Shown here in pieces: positions 8,181-17,043 of a stretch of DNA of 64,000 bases (position 1 is its first letter; every line of letters begins with the position of its first letter). Made by a program: the position numbers and the translations under genes. The DNA is from JANSWP01 sp041941305 (GTDB taxonomy: Bacteria > Bacteroidota > Bacteroidia > Chitinophagales > Saprospiraceae), in contig JBGTQJ010000035.1 of assembly GCA_041941305.1 (NCBI GenBank), positions 1 through 64,000 on the forward strand, in the 5' to 3' direction. The notes under the pieces are model-generated. The model saw only the letters and a list, made by a program, of their open reading frames with translations, was not told the DNA's origin and made no database searches.

Positions 8181-9044
8181 TTAAGATCTAATCGCCTTCA
8201 CAATAGGCACAGGATCATGAACAGTAACCGACTTTGCCATCCCCTCTATGACATCAAAAGTAATCCGAACCGACGGTGCACCACCTGGTGCAAAACTATG
8301 GGTATCTGTTCTCAATAAGGTTCTGCCGATGTACTCACCACGGGAGAAAAACAACATGCCCCGGCTATTCAGGGACACTTCAAAAAAAGCATCTTTTGCA
8401 TCACCGAAAACATATTTCCCCAAATAAACCTTTTGTTCCGCCTCAGAGATATCCAGAGAAGGAGCTGGTGTATTTGCATCACCCAATGATTCCAAAAATT
8501 CAACCAAGGCCTCCTGTTGCTCCTTTTCTTTTCCTTCCACATTGTTTCTTCTCAGGCGCATTTGAGCGTGAAACATCAAAGTAAAGCCATGAGGTCCAAG
8601 GATTTTTTGAACACCTGGCATTTCTTCAATCATCGCTTTTACCGCATTCAGCTTTCCAAGCATCGCAAATGTGAAAATATTGGGTCGTGATCCATATTCA
8701 ATTAGAAATTCAGCGATGTCTTTCCGCCCCATATGGGAAGCAGCGCCCAATGCACTTTCTACATCCCCAAAACCCCAATCCCAGGTAGCTTTCGCCAGTT
8801 CAGGTCTGGCAGTTACCATTTCTTTTAATTCTTCAAATCGGGTATGAGCGGCACCCACTACTTCCCGTACTACTGCCGGGTCTTCAGTGGGGTACAGGGG
8901 ATTTATTTCAGGATCATTCATTAACTGAGCCCTGGTGCCCAAGGGATTGTAAAAATTGTAGGCTTCCAAATTGGAATAGGTACTGAGTATTCCAAAAATA
9001 CCCAAGGCTGATTTGCCAATAAAATTGCGTCGATTGTTGTGCAT
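8181..9044 (-). CDS. Tat-signal ankyrin-repeat-like protein
   Basis: 287 residues from the ATG at 9042-9044. An upstream TTG would add 13 residues, but the twin-arginine signal (NNRRNFIGKSALGIFG) begins directly after this ATG. The central part (residues ~85-160) has ankyrin-like helices: GDVESALGAASHMGRKDIAEFLIEYGSRPNIF, then MLGKLNAVKAMIEE. The C-terminal ~90 residues form a predicted beta-rich domain of unknown type. It is probably a periplasmic protein-interaction module. It lies downstream of hipBA on the same strand but belongs to a separate unit, because the hipBA operator lies between them. Confidence 0.7.
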   Translation of the reverse strand: MHNNRRNFIGKSALGIFGILSTYSNLEAYNFYNPLGTRAQLMNDPEINPLYPTEDPAVVREVVGAAHTRFEELKEMVTARPELAKATWDWGFGDVESALGAASHMGRKDIAEFLIEYGSRPNIFTFAMLGKLNAVKAMIEEMPGVQKILGPHGFTLMFHAQMRLRRNNVEGKEKEQQEALVEFLESLGDANTPAPSLDISEAEQKVYLGKYVFGDAKDAFFEVSLNSRGMLFFSRGEYIGRTLLRTDTHSFAPGGAPSVRITFDVIEGMAKSVTVHDPVPIVKAIRS

Positions 9045-9227
9045 CTTAAATGTGTTTTGATTGTTTATAAAAATTTTGAACAAGACTAATCATGAAAGAC
9101 ATCAAAAAAAAGAAGAGGTGTTCTAAATGCATTTCCATTAAATCTTTCAATTTTGTAATATTGAAAAATAATCAGCCAATTTCCAAATTCCACTCCCTAA
9201 CCTGGCGCAGCCAGTACCATAGAAATT

Positions 9228-9424
9228 GAGAGATTGAGAATTTGAGAATTTGAGAGATTGAGAGATTGAGAGATTGAGAATTTGAGAATTTGAGAATTTG
9301 AGAATTTGAGAATTTGAGAATTTGAGAATTTGAGAATTTGAGAATTTGAGAATTTGAGAATTTGAGAATTTGAGAATTTGAGAAATATTTTCATGTCTCA
9401 CACGCTCAATCTCTCAAATTCTCA
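9228..9424. repeat. Octamer satellite (GAGAATTT)n with inverted tail
   Basis: About 19 tandem copies of an 8-bp unit run from 9228 to 9379. Fifteen read GAGAATTT and four read GAGAGATT, the latter at the left end. At 9405-9424 a 20-bp segment is the exact reverse complement of 9243-9262, so the right flank can fold back on the array. A related array with the same unit lies at 53671-53798. The rest of the 9045-9522 gap shows nothing else. Confidence 0.9.
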
Positions 9425-9522
9425 CACTCTTTAACTTCAAGCAAGAAAAGACTTCCTTGAATTTCTTGCCACATTTGCGCAAAAAATAACTTGGAATGAA
9501 CTAATCTAAAATCAAAGCCATC

Positions 9523-11031
9523 ATGATTAGACCATCACTCATCACATTTTTTACGGCATTGTTGCCATTATTTTCATTTTCTATCACACTCCATATCGGT
9601 AATGGATTTCCATATCAAAATTTAGAACAAGCCGCCTCAGATGCCCTGCCAGGGGACACTATCCTATACCATGAAGGCACCTATTCCGGTGGACAACACA
9701 TTTATCAATTGCAAGGTACTCCAAATGCCTGGATTTATATCCAAAATGCTCCTGGTGAAACTGTCATCATCGATGGAGATTCCAAAGCCATTCAATTCAT
9801 TGAACCTGCATACCTTCACGTAAGTGGATTAATCGTACAACACCAAACAGGCAACGGAATAAATACAGACGATGGGGGCGACTACGAAACACCCGCCCAT
9901 CATGTGATTTTCGATAACATCACCTTTAGGGACATGTCGGCGAGTGGTAATAACGACCTTCTCAAGTTATCTGGATTGGATTATTTTGAAATTAGAAATT
10001 GTACTTTTTTAAATGGCGCAAACGGAGGTAGTGGCATCGATATGGTGGGCTGTCACAATGGCATAATAGAAGACAATTACTTTGAAAACATGGGTTCCAA
10101 TTCCATTCAGGCAAAAGGGGGAACTGAGCATATTCGAATTGAAGGCAATTTTTTCAGAAATGGCGGTTTACGCACCTTAAATCTTGGTGGGAGTACTGGT
10201 TTACAGTTTTTCAGACCCGACACTGCGCATTTTGAGGCCGCCAATTTGGAGATCTATTCCAATATTATTGTTGGCTCCTGGGCAGCCATCGCTTATGTAG
10301 GTTCAGTAAATGTGAAAGTGGTCAATAATACGATTTACAAACCTGAGAATTGGGTCATTCGCATCCTTCAGGAAACCGTTGACCCCGATCGATTCTTCGA
10401 ATGTGGAGATAATTTTTTCCAAAACAACATCATTTACCTGGGCAATAATCTCTCTACGGAAACCAATATCGGTCCCAATACCCGCCCTGAAACTTTCACG
10501 CTTTCTAATAATCTCTGGTACAACTTTGATAATCCAAACTGGAATGGTCCCAACATCCCTGTAACAGATGCAAACAGCATCCTAAACCAGGATCCTCTTT
10601 TTACAGATGCTGACAATGATGACTTCACGATTCCAATAAATAGCCCAGCAGCAGGTGCAGGTATCTCACTTGATGACCCTGTCCTGGATTATTTAAATGG
10701 AGGGTATGCAAATCCGCCATCTATAGGAGCGGTGGAAGCCAATCCAGTTTCCAGGTCAAAAGATATAGCGTCTGTTGATATTGGTCTGGTTAAGGTTTAC
10801 CCAAACCCAGCTACTTCGGAAGTTTTTATAAGCTTTGAAAGCAAATCAGCCACCGAAATTCAGATTGAGTTGTATGATAGTTTAGGGAGGAAAATTGATC
10901 AATTGTGGGAAGGGAAAATTGCTACGGGGAGTTTTTCCAAACGATTTGAATTGAAACTGGGAAATGGGCTTTATTTTGTAAAAATCAGAAATAAAAAGGC
11001 AACATTCACAAAAGCGCTGGTTTTGTATTGA
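9523..11031 (+). CDS. Secreted right-handed beta-helix protein with T9SS sorting domain
   Basis: 502 residues. A signal peptide (about 1-20) is followed by a parallel beta-helix (residues ~30-390) with the repeated H/N-x-x-I-x-x-N-x-F pattern (VIFDNITFRD, FEIRNCTFLNG, GIIEDNYFENMG, IRIEGNFFRNGG). The last ~80 residues are a Por_Secre_tail type A signal (VKVYPNPATSEVFISF, then LYDSLGRKI, NGLYFVKI). The fold is shared by polysaccharide lyases and pectate-lyase-like enzymes; no catalytic set was identified, so enzyme activity is a possibility only. The product should be secreted or anchored on the cell surface. Confidence 0.85.
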   Translation: MIRPSLITFFTALLPLFSFSITLHIGNGFPYQNLEQAASDALPGDTILYHEGTYSGGQHIYQLQGTPNAWIYIQNAPGETVIIDGDSKAIQFIEPAYLHVSGLIVQHQTGNGINTDDGGDYETPAHHVIFDNITFRDMSASGNNDLLKLSGLDYFEIRNCTFLNGANGGSGIDMVGCHNGIIEDNYFENMGSNSIQAKGGTEHIRIEGNFFRNGGLRTLNLGGSTGLQFFRPDTAHFEAANLEIYSNIIVGSWAAIAYVGSVNVKVVNNTIYKPENWVIRILQETVDPDRFFECGDNFFQNNIIYLGNNLSTETNIGPNTRPETFTLSNNLWYNFDNPNWNGPNIPVTDANSILNQDPLFTDADNDDFTIPINSPAAGAGISLDDPVLDYLNGGYANPPSIGAVEANPVSRSKDIASVDIGLVKVYPNPATSEVFISFESKSATEIQIELYDSLGRKIDQLWEGKIATGSFSKRFELKLGNGLYFVKIRNKKATFTKALVLY

Positions 11032-11063
11032 AAGCCCAGCAATCCCTGCGCTCCAAGTCCTGT

Positions 11064-11096
11064 AGCGCTCCAGGAGTTCGCAACTCTTGGAGCGCT
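11064..11096. terminator. Bidirectional hairpin between convergent genes
   Basis: AGCGCTCCA and TGGAGCGCT form the outer stem and GAGTT/AACTC the inner stem around a CGC loop. It lies between the beta-helix gene and the TonB receptor stops. A further GCGCTCCAAG fragment at 11049-11058 suggests it belongs to a repeated family. Confidence 0.55.
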
Positions 11097-11128
11097 TGCC
11101 TGCCCTCTTTCCAGCCCGTTCGCTAATC

Positions 11129-13468
11129 CTACAAATCAATCTGGAAACTCAAAACCGGAATCAAACCAGATTGGGCTTGTCTTTCCCATTTGCTCAGATC
11201 AGAATTAAATTCCCATCCAAAGGCTCTTTCATTTTTGATATTGAACGCATTGAATAAATCCAAAGCAAGGGACCATGCAGCTTTTGGGTTGTCTTTTCGA
11301 TAGGCAATTCTGATATCAGGACGGAAATAGGCAGGTCCGCTCTCTGATAATGGATTCGCTTCATCGTACAAGGGGCTTGCACCTGGTAAGTTTTCATCCA
11401 ATAGTGGTGTAGAAGGCAGACCGTTGGCAAAAACACCTTTCAATCCCAATTGCAAAACGCCATTGTTATCAAAGGACCATTCTTTACCCCCCGTAAAAGA
11501 TGCTGTAAAATTCGAATTATACTGGGTATCGTAGGTTTTGCCATTAAGGGGTTCAAAAGTTGAATCGAAAATGGAGGTATTTAATATGAAAAATATCCCT
11601 CTTTTGAATGACCTTTCCAGAGTCAAATCCAAGCCCATGTTCGTCCCTGTTCCTTTGCTCACAAGTGCTTCCTCAGAATAACCTTCAATGTCATTAAAAA
11701 CCCAATAAGTCTGAGGTGCAGCAATGCCAACGGGTACATTTAACAGGGATTGATAGTAAACCTCGGCATGAAAACGAAGGCTGTTCTTAAATTGATGGTC
11801 GTAGGCTAAAACAAAATGATGTGCTTTGATCAAATCCAGGTCTGTGTTAGGAGTTTCGCCATCTACTTTTACAAAATAGCTTCCCAAAGGCACTTGTCGG
11901 CTATGTAAACCGTAGGCAAAGCTTAAGGACTGATTATCGCTTAATTGGCGTTTGATTCCCAAACGTGGTTCAAGGGAAATTTTATCATTGAGGGTAAAAA
12001 ACATGCCATTGACACCAAAATTAACCGTCCATTTTGTAGAAGGGCGATAGCTAAATTGGGTGTAGGGCTGGAACAGCCAATACATCCCATCTCCATCAAT
12101 TACATTTCTCATTCCAGCACCGGAATCATTCAAAGTATCACCTTGAAGGTCATATTGGTTGGCACTGAGTTGAAAACCTGACTTCAAATTCCATTGAGCA
12201 TTTAGTTTTCTATTGTAAAAAGAAGCCAAAGAGAATCGAAACTGGGTATGATCCTCATCTTGAATAACCTGAGTAGTTTCCTCCTTTGAAAAAATCGTTC
12301 GTTTTAAAATGACTTCCTGCCCCATTGCAGCAAGGGTTGTCTTCAAATAGGACTTATCATCCACCATGAAGGTATTGGTTAATCCAGCAACAAAAACGTC
12401 TGAGGCGGTTTCTGTTTGTAGTGAATCTCCTAAAGCCCTCCATTCTTCATGGTTTTGGATGACAGATTCCTTCTCATAACTCAAGCCCCCCATTCCCCAT
12501 AATTTGAAAGTCGACTTTCCGGATTTGCTAGGCAAATTGATATTGAAAGCCAAGTCCTGAAAGGTATTGTCTACTCGCTCTCCAACCAGATGCAAACCCA
12601 ATTCATTCAAAATACCCAAAGTCGAATAGCGATAATTCATCAGATAGGATCCATTCCCTTTTTTCATAGGACCTTCGGTGGAAAAATCCAACCCCAACAT
12701 CCCTGCCCGAAAGGTGTACTCTCTTTTTTCAGAATTTCCATTTCTAAATTTCATGTCAAAAACACCGGAAAGTGCATTCCCATATTCCGCAGGAAATGCG
12801 CCTGTAGAAAAATCAGAGCGACCTAACATACTGATACTGAATATCGTAATGCCTCCACTTGCTCCCCCTAGTCTTGCAAAATGATTTGGATTCAAAATAT
12901 CGACTCCTTCCAAACGCCACAGCAGCCCAACAGAGGAGTTGCCGCGAATCACAATATCTCCTTCACTGTCTTTTGAAGGTTGTACTCCTGGAAAACTTTG
13001 CGCCATACGTCCTGGGTCACTAACACTGGCAGCATAGCGTTTGGTTTCTTCAGCTGTAAAGGATCTCGCACTTAAAACTGCCAATTCATTAACAGGGGCA
13101 GCCGGGCTGTTTACAGCTGTAATGACCACTTCTCCAAGAGAATGAGCAGCTTCTTTAATTTCTATGTCCACTACCAATTCCCGGGCTGAATTGACGATAA
13201 CCCCATCACTGATCCAGGGTTCAAAACCCAAATAGGAACATTCCAACACATGTCTGCCTACAGGAACCTCTGTCAAGATAAAACTACCATCAATATCTGT
13301 CACCGTACCTCTGGGTTCAGCTAAGTCTTTTATCTCTACTGTAGCCCCTATGACTGCCTGACGTGTATCCTTTTCTATGACAGTTCCTCGAACCGTTTGA
13401 GTAGGTGCCTGGCAAAATGATGTGTAAAAGGACGCCATTAGTATTATTAAAAAAGTGGTCTGTTTCAT
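11129..13468 (-). CDS. TonB-dependent receptor with carboxypeptidase-like regulatory domain
   Basis: 779 residues. A signal peptide (to about residue 20) is followed by a CarboxypepD_reg-like beta-sandwich (residues ~24-110: VRGTVIEKDTRQAVIGATVE, GTVTDIDGSFIL). Next come a plug domain (~115-235) and a 22-strand-type outer-membrane barrel to the C-terminal phenylalanine-rich end (LSFQIDL). It should import a substrate across the outer membrane using TonB energy. No SusD-like partner lies next to it and no extracytoplasmic sigma factor is adjacent, so the ligand is unknown. It is shorter than typical SusC (~1000 residues) and fits the standalone CarboxypepD_reg receptor class. Confidence 0.88.
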   Translation of the reverse strand: MKQTTFLIILMASFYTSFCQAPTQTVRGTVIEKDTRQAVIGATVEIKDLAEPRGTVTDIDGSFILTEVPVGRHVLECSYLGFEPWISDGVIVNSARELVVDIEIKEAAHSLGEVVITAVNSPAAPVNELAVLSARSFTAEETKRYAASVSDPGRMAQSFPGVQPSKDSEGDIVIRGNSSVGLLWRLEGVDILNPNHFARLGGASGGITIFSISMLGRSDFSTGAFPAEYGNALSGVFDMKFRNGNSEKREYTFRAGMLGLDFSTEGPMKKGNGSYLMNYRYSTLGILNELGLHLVGERVDNTFQDLAFNINLPSKSGKSTFKLWGMGGLSYEKESVIQNHEEWRALGDSLQTETASDVFVAGLTNTFMVDDKSYLKTTLAAMGQEVILKRTIFSKEETTQVIQDEDHTQFRFSLASFYNRKLNAQWNLKSGFQLSANQYDLQGDTLNDSGAGMRNVIDGDGMYWLFQPYTQFSYRPSTKWTVNFGVNGMFFTLNDKISLEPRLGIKRQLSDNQSLSFAYGLHSRQVPLGSYFVKVDGETPNTDLDLIKAHHFVLAYDHQFKNSLRFHAEVYYQSLLNVPVGIAAPQTYWVFNDIEGYSEEALVSKGTGTNMGLDLTLERSFKRGIFFILNTSIFDSTFEPLNGKTYDTQYNSNFTASFTGGKEWSFDNNGVLQLGLKGVFANGLPSTPLLDENLPGASPLYDEANPLSESGPAYFRPDIRIAYRKDNPKAAWSLALDLFNAFNIKNERAFGWEFNSDLSKWERQAQSGLIPVLSFQIDL

Positions 13469-13515
13469 GATATTAGATTTTGAGTTTGATTAAGACCCAT
13501 GAATTTCAACAATTA

Positions 13516-13850
13516 CTACCGCTTCTCAAACATTGCAGAGATAATTTGGGGCAAATAGAGATTCCATGCTTCCTGATTTCCATCAATTGTGAAGGATTGC
13601 TTAGTGATTCTGGCATCAGAAAATATCAGAGCACCAAGTAGCCCACCAACCAATCCTCCGATGATACTTCCCTTAACAATATGACCAGTCACATTATTTG
13701 AATCTGGATCTTCAGGAGCGCTAATGACTCCTCCAGAATACCCCGCTAAAGACCCACCACCAGCAGCAACTATTAATCCAACTGCAGCTAAACTTTTGCC
13801 ACTTATTTTGATCCATCGAATATCTTCAACAGGTATCGTTATGAATCTTT
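13516..13850 (-). pseudogene. 5'-truncated paralogue of the 14209-14724 gene
   Basis: Reading leftward from about 13850, a frame without an initiator encodes PVEDIRWIKISGKSLAA followed by two glycine-rich hydrophobic stretches. It ends at TAG (13516-13518). This matches PVKNIAIQNIEQIRFKGKSN and the glycine-zipper region of the intact neighbour. An in-frame TAA directly precedes the conserved part and no signal peptide is present. The missing 5' end falls where the MITE and assembly gap lie. Confidence 0.65.
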
Positions 13851-13908
13851 AAGTGGTTTTTGAGGTAATTACCGCAAGTTGCGAAAAACATCCTCGCCAC
13901 CCTACCGG

Positions 13909-14068
13909 CAGGGGTGATTGGTTCTAATTTAAACTGTTTTTAATCAAAATTAAAATGAAAAANNNNNNNNNNNNNNNNNNNNNTAATAAAGCCAAAGGGG
14001 CATTCTATTATTTTAATTTTCATTTTGATTTTCATTTTTTGAAAAAATGATAGAACCAATCACCCCTG
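13909..14068. mobile_element. 160-bp MITE copy 1, with 9-bp target duplication
   Basis: The left terminus CAGGGGTGATTGGTTCTA (13909-13926) is the exact reverse complement of the right terminus (14051-14068). CCCTACCGG is duplicated on both sides (13900-13908 and 14069-14077). The interior is AT-rich with inverted ATTTTAATTTTCATTTT-like runs and no gene, so it depends on a transposase elsewhere. It contains 21 Ns (13963-13983). The same 160-bp element occurs at 46971-47130. Confidence 0.85.
13963..13983. other. 21-base run of N (assembly gap or masked bases)
   Basis: The Ns fall inside MITE copy 1. Aligned to copy 2 the run replaces exactly 21 bases, so the gap length appears to be true rather than arbitrary. 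Confidence 0.95.
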
Positions 14069-14208
14069 CCCTACCGGGCGGCTCGGGAGGGTTTTAAGGG
14101 ATGAGTTTTGCCCAAAATGATAGATTTATAGCGAGATTTTTCATGGTGTTCTGTTTTGTTAATGATTGAGGGAATAATCTGTAGTAGCCTGTCGCGGAAA
14201 AAACCGAA

Positions 14209-14724
14209 TCACGGAAGTCGAATGGCTTCCAATTCTGCACGATAAATATTAAATGATTCATTGCTTCCATTGATAAAAATCTTCTTCAGCGTTTTCCTTG
14301 ATGCACTACCAATCAATGCCCCTGCCACACCACATATCAAGGCAGAATTAAATGTGAATTGACCAGTTTTTGCGGGTTCGTCATCAATTAATCCAGCTGT
14401 AGCATCATAGCTCGCACCATACATTAATCCAATGCCTGTCCCTGCAGCAGCTCCTATGAAAAAGCCTTTTAAGGCATTGCTTTTTCCTTTGAACCTGATT
14501 TGTTCAATATTTTGGATCGCTATATTTTTTACTGGGTAATCGGTAGTGTACAAATAGTTTTTTGACCAGCCATCTGTCATGAGGAGCATATTCGAATCTA
14601 TGTGCACAATAAAACCTTTCCAACGTTGACCTTGCATCCCATGTATTTGTACTCTGGTAGATTGAGCAAATACAAAGATTGCTGCTAGTTGAATCAAGCT
14701 TACAAGCATTAATTTCTTTATCAT
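14209..14724 (-). CDS. Exported protein with glycine-zipper-like hydrophobic segments
   Basis: 171 residues. A signal peptide (MIKKLMLVSLIQLAAIFVFA) precedes a small beta-rich part (residues ~24-85). Two glycine-rich hydrophobic stretches follow (GFFIGAAAGTGIGLMYG, ~90-106; ALICGVAGALIG, ~130-141), like glycine-zipper outer-membrane or membrane-inserting proteins. The function is unknown. A decayed paralogue lies at 13516-13850. The 16 bases TTTAGATTTGAAAAAA at 14736-14751 are also found upstream of the 15530 gene at the same distance from its start, hinting at shared 5' control. Confidence 0.65.
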   Translation of the reverse strand: MIKKLMLVSLIQLAAIFVFAQSTRVQIHGMQGQRWKGFIVHIDSNMLLMTDGWSKNYLYTTDYPVKNIAIQNIEQIRFKGKSNALKGFFIGAAAGTGIGLMYGASYDATAGLIDDEPAKTGQFTFNSALICGVAGALIGSASRKTLKKIFINGSNESFNIYRAELEAIRLP

Positions 14725-14867
14725 GGCGTTTCGATTTTAGATTTGAAAAAAGAGAGCAGCGTGCTTTTAATGCTTGTTGGGGTTAAGGCTAGACAGCCTT
14801 ACTAAAAAATATAGCGAGGAGTTCAGTATGGTTAAAGTTTAAATTGAGCCTCATCTTTTATTGAGCA

Positions 14868-15530
14868 TCATTTCCTGGATAGAAATATGCCAACCCCTAC
14901 TTTAAGCCCTAAATTGCTTTCTGTGGTTTCATCATCATCTTCTTCATCTTTCTCTGAAAAGAAGCTGTAATTTCCCTGAATGTCAATGGATATCGATTCA
15001 TTAAGAAAAACTGCCAAACCCAAACTTCCATTATAGGATTTCAAATTGCTTTCATGGCTACTATTAAAAGAACTACTCTCATACTTATCCTTTGTTTTTC
15101 CGAATGAAAGTCCAGCATGTGCGTATGGCATTACCTTCCCGGATTCAACCGGAATATAGTATCGAACAAAAGGTCCTGCCATAAATAGTGAAAAAGTGGA
15201 TTCATCATTATCATCAGTATCAACTGATTTTAGAGAAAAATAATCTACACCCAATCCACAGACAAATCCATTAGAAAGGAAATAACCAATTTGAGGAGCG
15301 AAATTGAAAGAGGTAATTTCATTCTCACTTTGAACGTCTCCATTTTCATCCTTGTACTTCATTGTCGTTTTTCCAATACCGATACTATTGTTAGGAGCAC
15401 GAATAATTTCGCTAAGTGTACCAGAAATATTTGTTGTCGTACCCAAAAAGAGGGCTCCTTGTTCAGTTTGTGAATATCCAAACATAAAGGTTGACAAGAA
15501 AACGATTAAGATAAGTGTACGTTTTTTCAT
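14868..15530 (-). CDS. Outer-membrane beta-barrel protein (porin-like, 8-stranded)
   Basis: 220 residues with a signal peptide ending near ...MFGYSQ (about residue 21). Alternating amphipathic strands follow (FAPQIGYFLSNGFVCGLGVDYF, AGPFVRYYIPV, MPYAHAGLSFG, GSLGLAVFLN, GLKVGVGIFL), typical of OMP_b-brl proteins. The C-terminal end is short and charged (SRK). The acidic insert EKDEEDDDETTES near residue 195 probably forms an outer loop. Ligand or function unknown. It shares the 5' 16-mer (15541-15556) with its neighbour. Confidence 0.8.
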   Translation of the reverse strand: MKKRTLILIVFLSTFMFGYSQTEQGALFLGTTTNISGTLSEIIRAPNNSIGIGKTTMKYKDENGDVQSENEITSFNFAPQIGYFLSNGFVCGLGVDYFSLKSVDTDDNDESTFSLFMAGPFVRYYIPVESGKVMPYAHAGLSFGKTKDKYESSSFNSSHESNLKSYNGSLGLAVFLNESISIDIQGNYSFFSEKDEEDDDETTESNLGLKVGVGIFLSRK

Positions 15531-15617
15531 TTTTTTTGAATTTAGATTTGAAAAAAAAAGCTTTTAAGGAGCGCACATTTTTGAAAATGCTCTCCGACTA
15601 AACAGAAACCACATTGG

Positions 15618-16745
15618 TCAATTTCTATAGGTTAAGGCATTAAATCCAACGGACAACCCAAAGCGGTGCCCCGACTTCCCAGGAATAAAGAAGGCATTTA
15701 CAGGGATATTCAATCTGCCGGATTTAAACGTTTTACCCAGGGCAAATAAAAACCCTGTATTCAGGACGAAATCTCCCCTACTATCCAATCTACTTTCAAT
15801 GGGATGTGGGTTTGGTTGTGGATTATCTGGATCTGTAACATACTCAGATTCCAAATGCCAGACATTGTTTTCATCAAAATAACCATCCGCCTTTTTGACT
15901 ACATTGACGGTAGGTCCAAATGCGAACTCCAATCCTGATTTATTGCTTCTCAATCCATTCAAAACCGCTATGCTGGGGATGAATTTTCCCTGATCTAACC
16001 CTGTAATAACAGGAATGAATTCAAACAATGCCTGGAAATTTCCTTCGTTCAAGTACTTTAATTCAAACTGATAACCAAATTGAAACATAACCGGTATCGC
16101 ATCGTAGCCACCCAATGCTTCCTTTTCTCTAATAACAGCCGCCACATCTCCTGAGAAAACTGTAACACCCATTCTGGGTCCACTCAAATTTAACACCTCC
16201 TGTGTAGGAACATTCACCGAGCTTTCATAATCGAATTGTTTTGTTAGCTTGTTCAATAAATTCTCATCAATCGCTTGGTCAAACATCTTTTGAATGGTCA
16301 AACCTATCATCAATTGTACCTGATGTCGTAAATTTAAAAACTCCAATACTTGTGATTTTTCTACTACCCCTGTACCCACATCAATCAGTCGAAAGCTCAC
16401 GGCAATTTTTTCTCCCAATACCTCGACGCTGCCAGTAAACATCTTATCTGCCTGTAATTTTTTACCAACATCAATCAAGCAAATTTTGCCGTAGCAGTTT
16501 TCCGGATTGATATTGTTTTGTTCCAAAAGGTATTGAATGTCATAGCGATCAATTACCTCAAATGCTTCTAGCTTCGATAATTCAATTCTTGTCAAATTGC
16601 CCATCTGTTCCGGGCTGAGGGTGAATCCTTGTGCATCAATGTGAAGGACAGCAACAGACTCCTGATGCCCATTAGTCTGAGCTACAATAGGGGCATTCCA
16701 TAAAAAAGCGAATGCCAAAATGGTGGTCAATACTTTACTTTTCAT
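15618..16745 (-). CDS. CsgG/TolB-like N-terminal domain protein with beta-rich C-terminus
   Basis: 375 residues from the ATG at 16743-16745, chosen because a clear signal peptide (MKSKVLTTILAFAFLWNAP) begins there; an upstream frame would bury it. Residues ~28-165 resemble the CsgG/TolB N-terminal fold: VAVLHIDAQG.., then L..FEVIDRYDIQYLLEQNN, KLQADKMFTGSVEVLG and FRLIDVGTG. The C-terminal half (~185-375) is beta-rich and ends GHRFGLSVGFNALTYRN, possibly a barrel or outer-membrane domain. It may be an outer-membrane assembly or sensing lipoprotein-like factor, but there is no lipobox, so the role is open. Confidence 0.7.
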   Translation of the reverse strand: MKSKVLTTILAFAFLWNAPIVAQTNGHQESVAVLHIDAQGFTLSPEQMGNLTRIELSKLEAFEVIDRYDIQYLLEQNNINPENCYGKICLIDVGKKLQADKMFTGSVEVLGEKIAVSFRLIDVGTGVVEKSQVLEFLNLRHQVQLMIGLTIQKMFDQAIDENLLNKLTKQFDYESSVNVPTQEVLNLSGPRMGVTVFSGDVAAVIREKEALGGYDAIPVMFQFGYQFELKYLNEGNFQALFEFIPVITGLDQGKFIPSIAVLNGLRSNKSGLEFAFGPTVNVVKKADGYFDENNVWHLESEYVTDPDNPQPNPHPIESRLDSRGDFVLNTGFLFALGKTFKSGRLNIPVNAFFIPGKSGHRFGLSVGFNALTYRN

Positions 16746-17043
16746 AATAGCGAGATTTGGTGTGAAGAATAGTGGGAAGTACTTTCCAAGTTTGAAAAGA
16801 AAACTGTAGGCATGAACTTCCCACCTTGAAATTGCTTGGATAGCAATTCCAGATTTGTTGAACTCATATGACGAAATAGTAGCTTTGAACAATTCTGGCG
16901 ACACATCGCAACAACACGATTCAAATACACCGATGTGTTGCCAGAAAAGAGAGCGCGCATTTAGTAATGGTTTTTGTGAGGTTACTGGAGTAGAATTTTG
17001 GGGACGGTTTATTCAGAAATAGGGAATAAGGAAGTATTTATCT
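16746..17043. other. 298-bp intergenic region, no gene
   Basis: No supportable coding frame, hairpin or promoter box was recognised. It must hold the promoter of the CsgG-like gene and the end of the 17044 gene. Confidence 0.5.

Noticed and set aside
9147..9401. Frames with repeated FSNSQIL-like peptides on the minus strand
   Set aside because: Produced entirely by the 8-bp satellite, which gives open frames in several phases; no start signal or homology.
9228..9424. CRISPR-like array
   Set aside because: The unit is 8 bp with no spacers, so it is a tandem satellite.
11129..13468. SusC of a SusCD polysaccharide utilisation locus
   Set aside because: The protein is about 780 residues, has no SusD partner or linked glycosidase, and fits the general TonB receptor class.
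15618..16745. Complete curli (Csg) secretion system
   Set aside because: Only a CsgG/TolB-like N-terminal domain is present; no CsgA, CsgB, CsgE or CsgF genes were found nearby.
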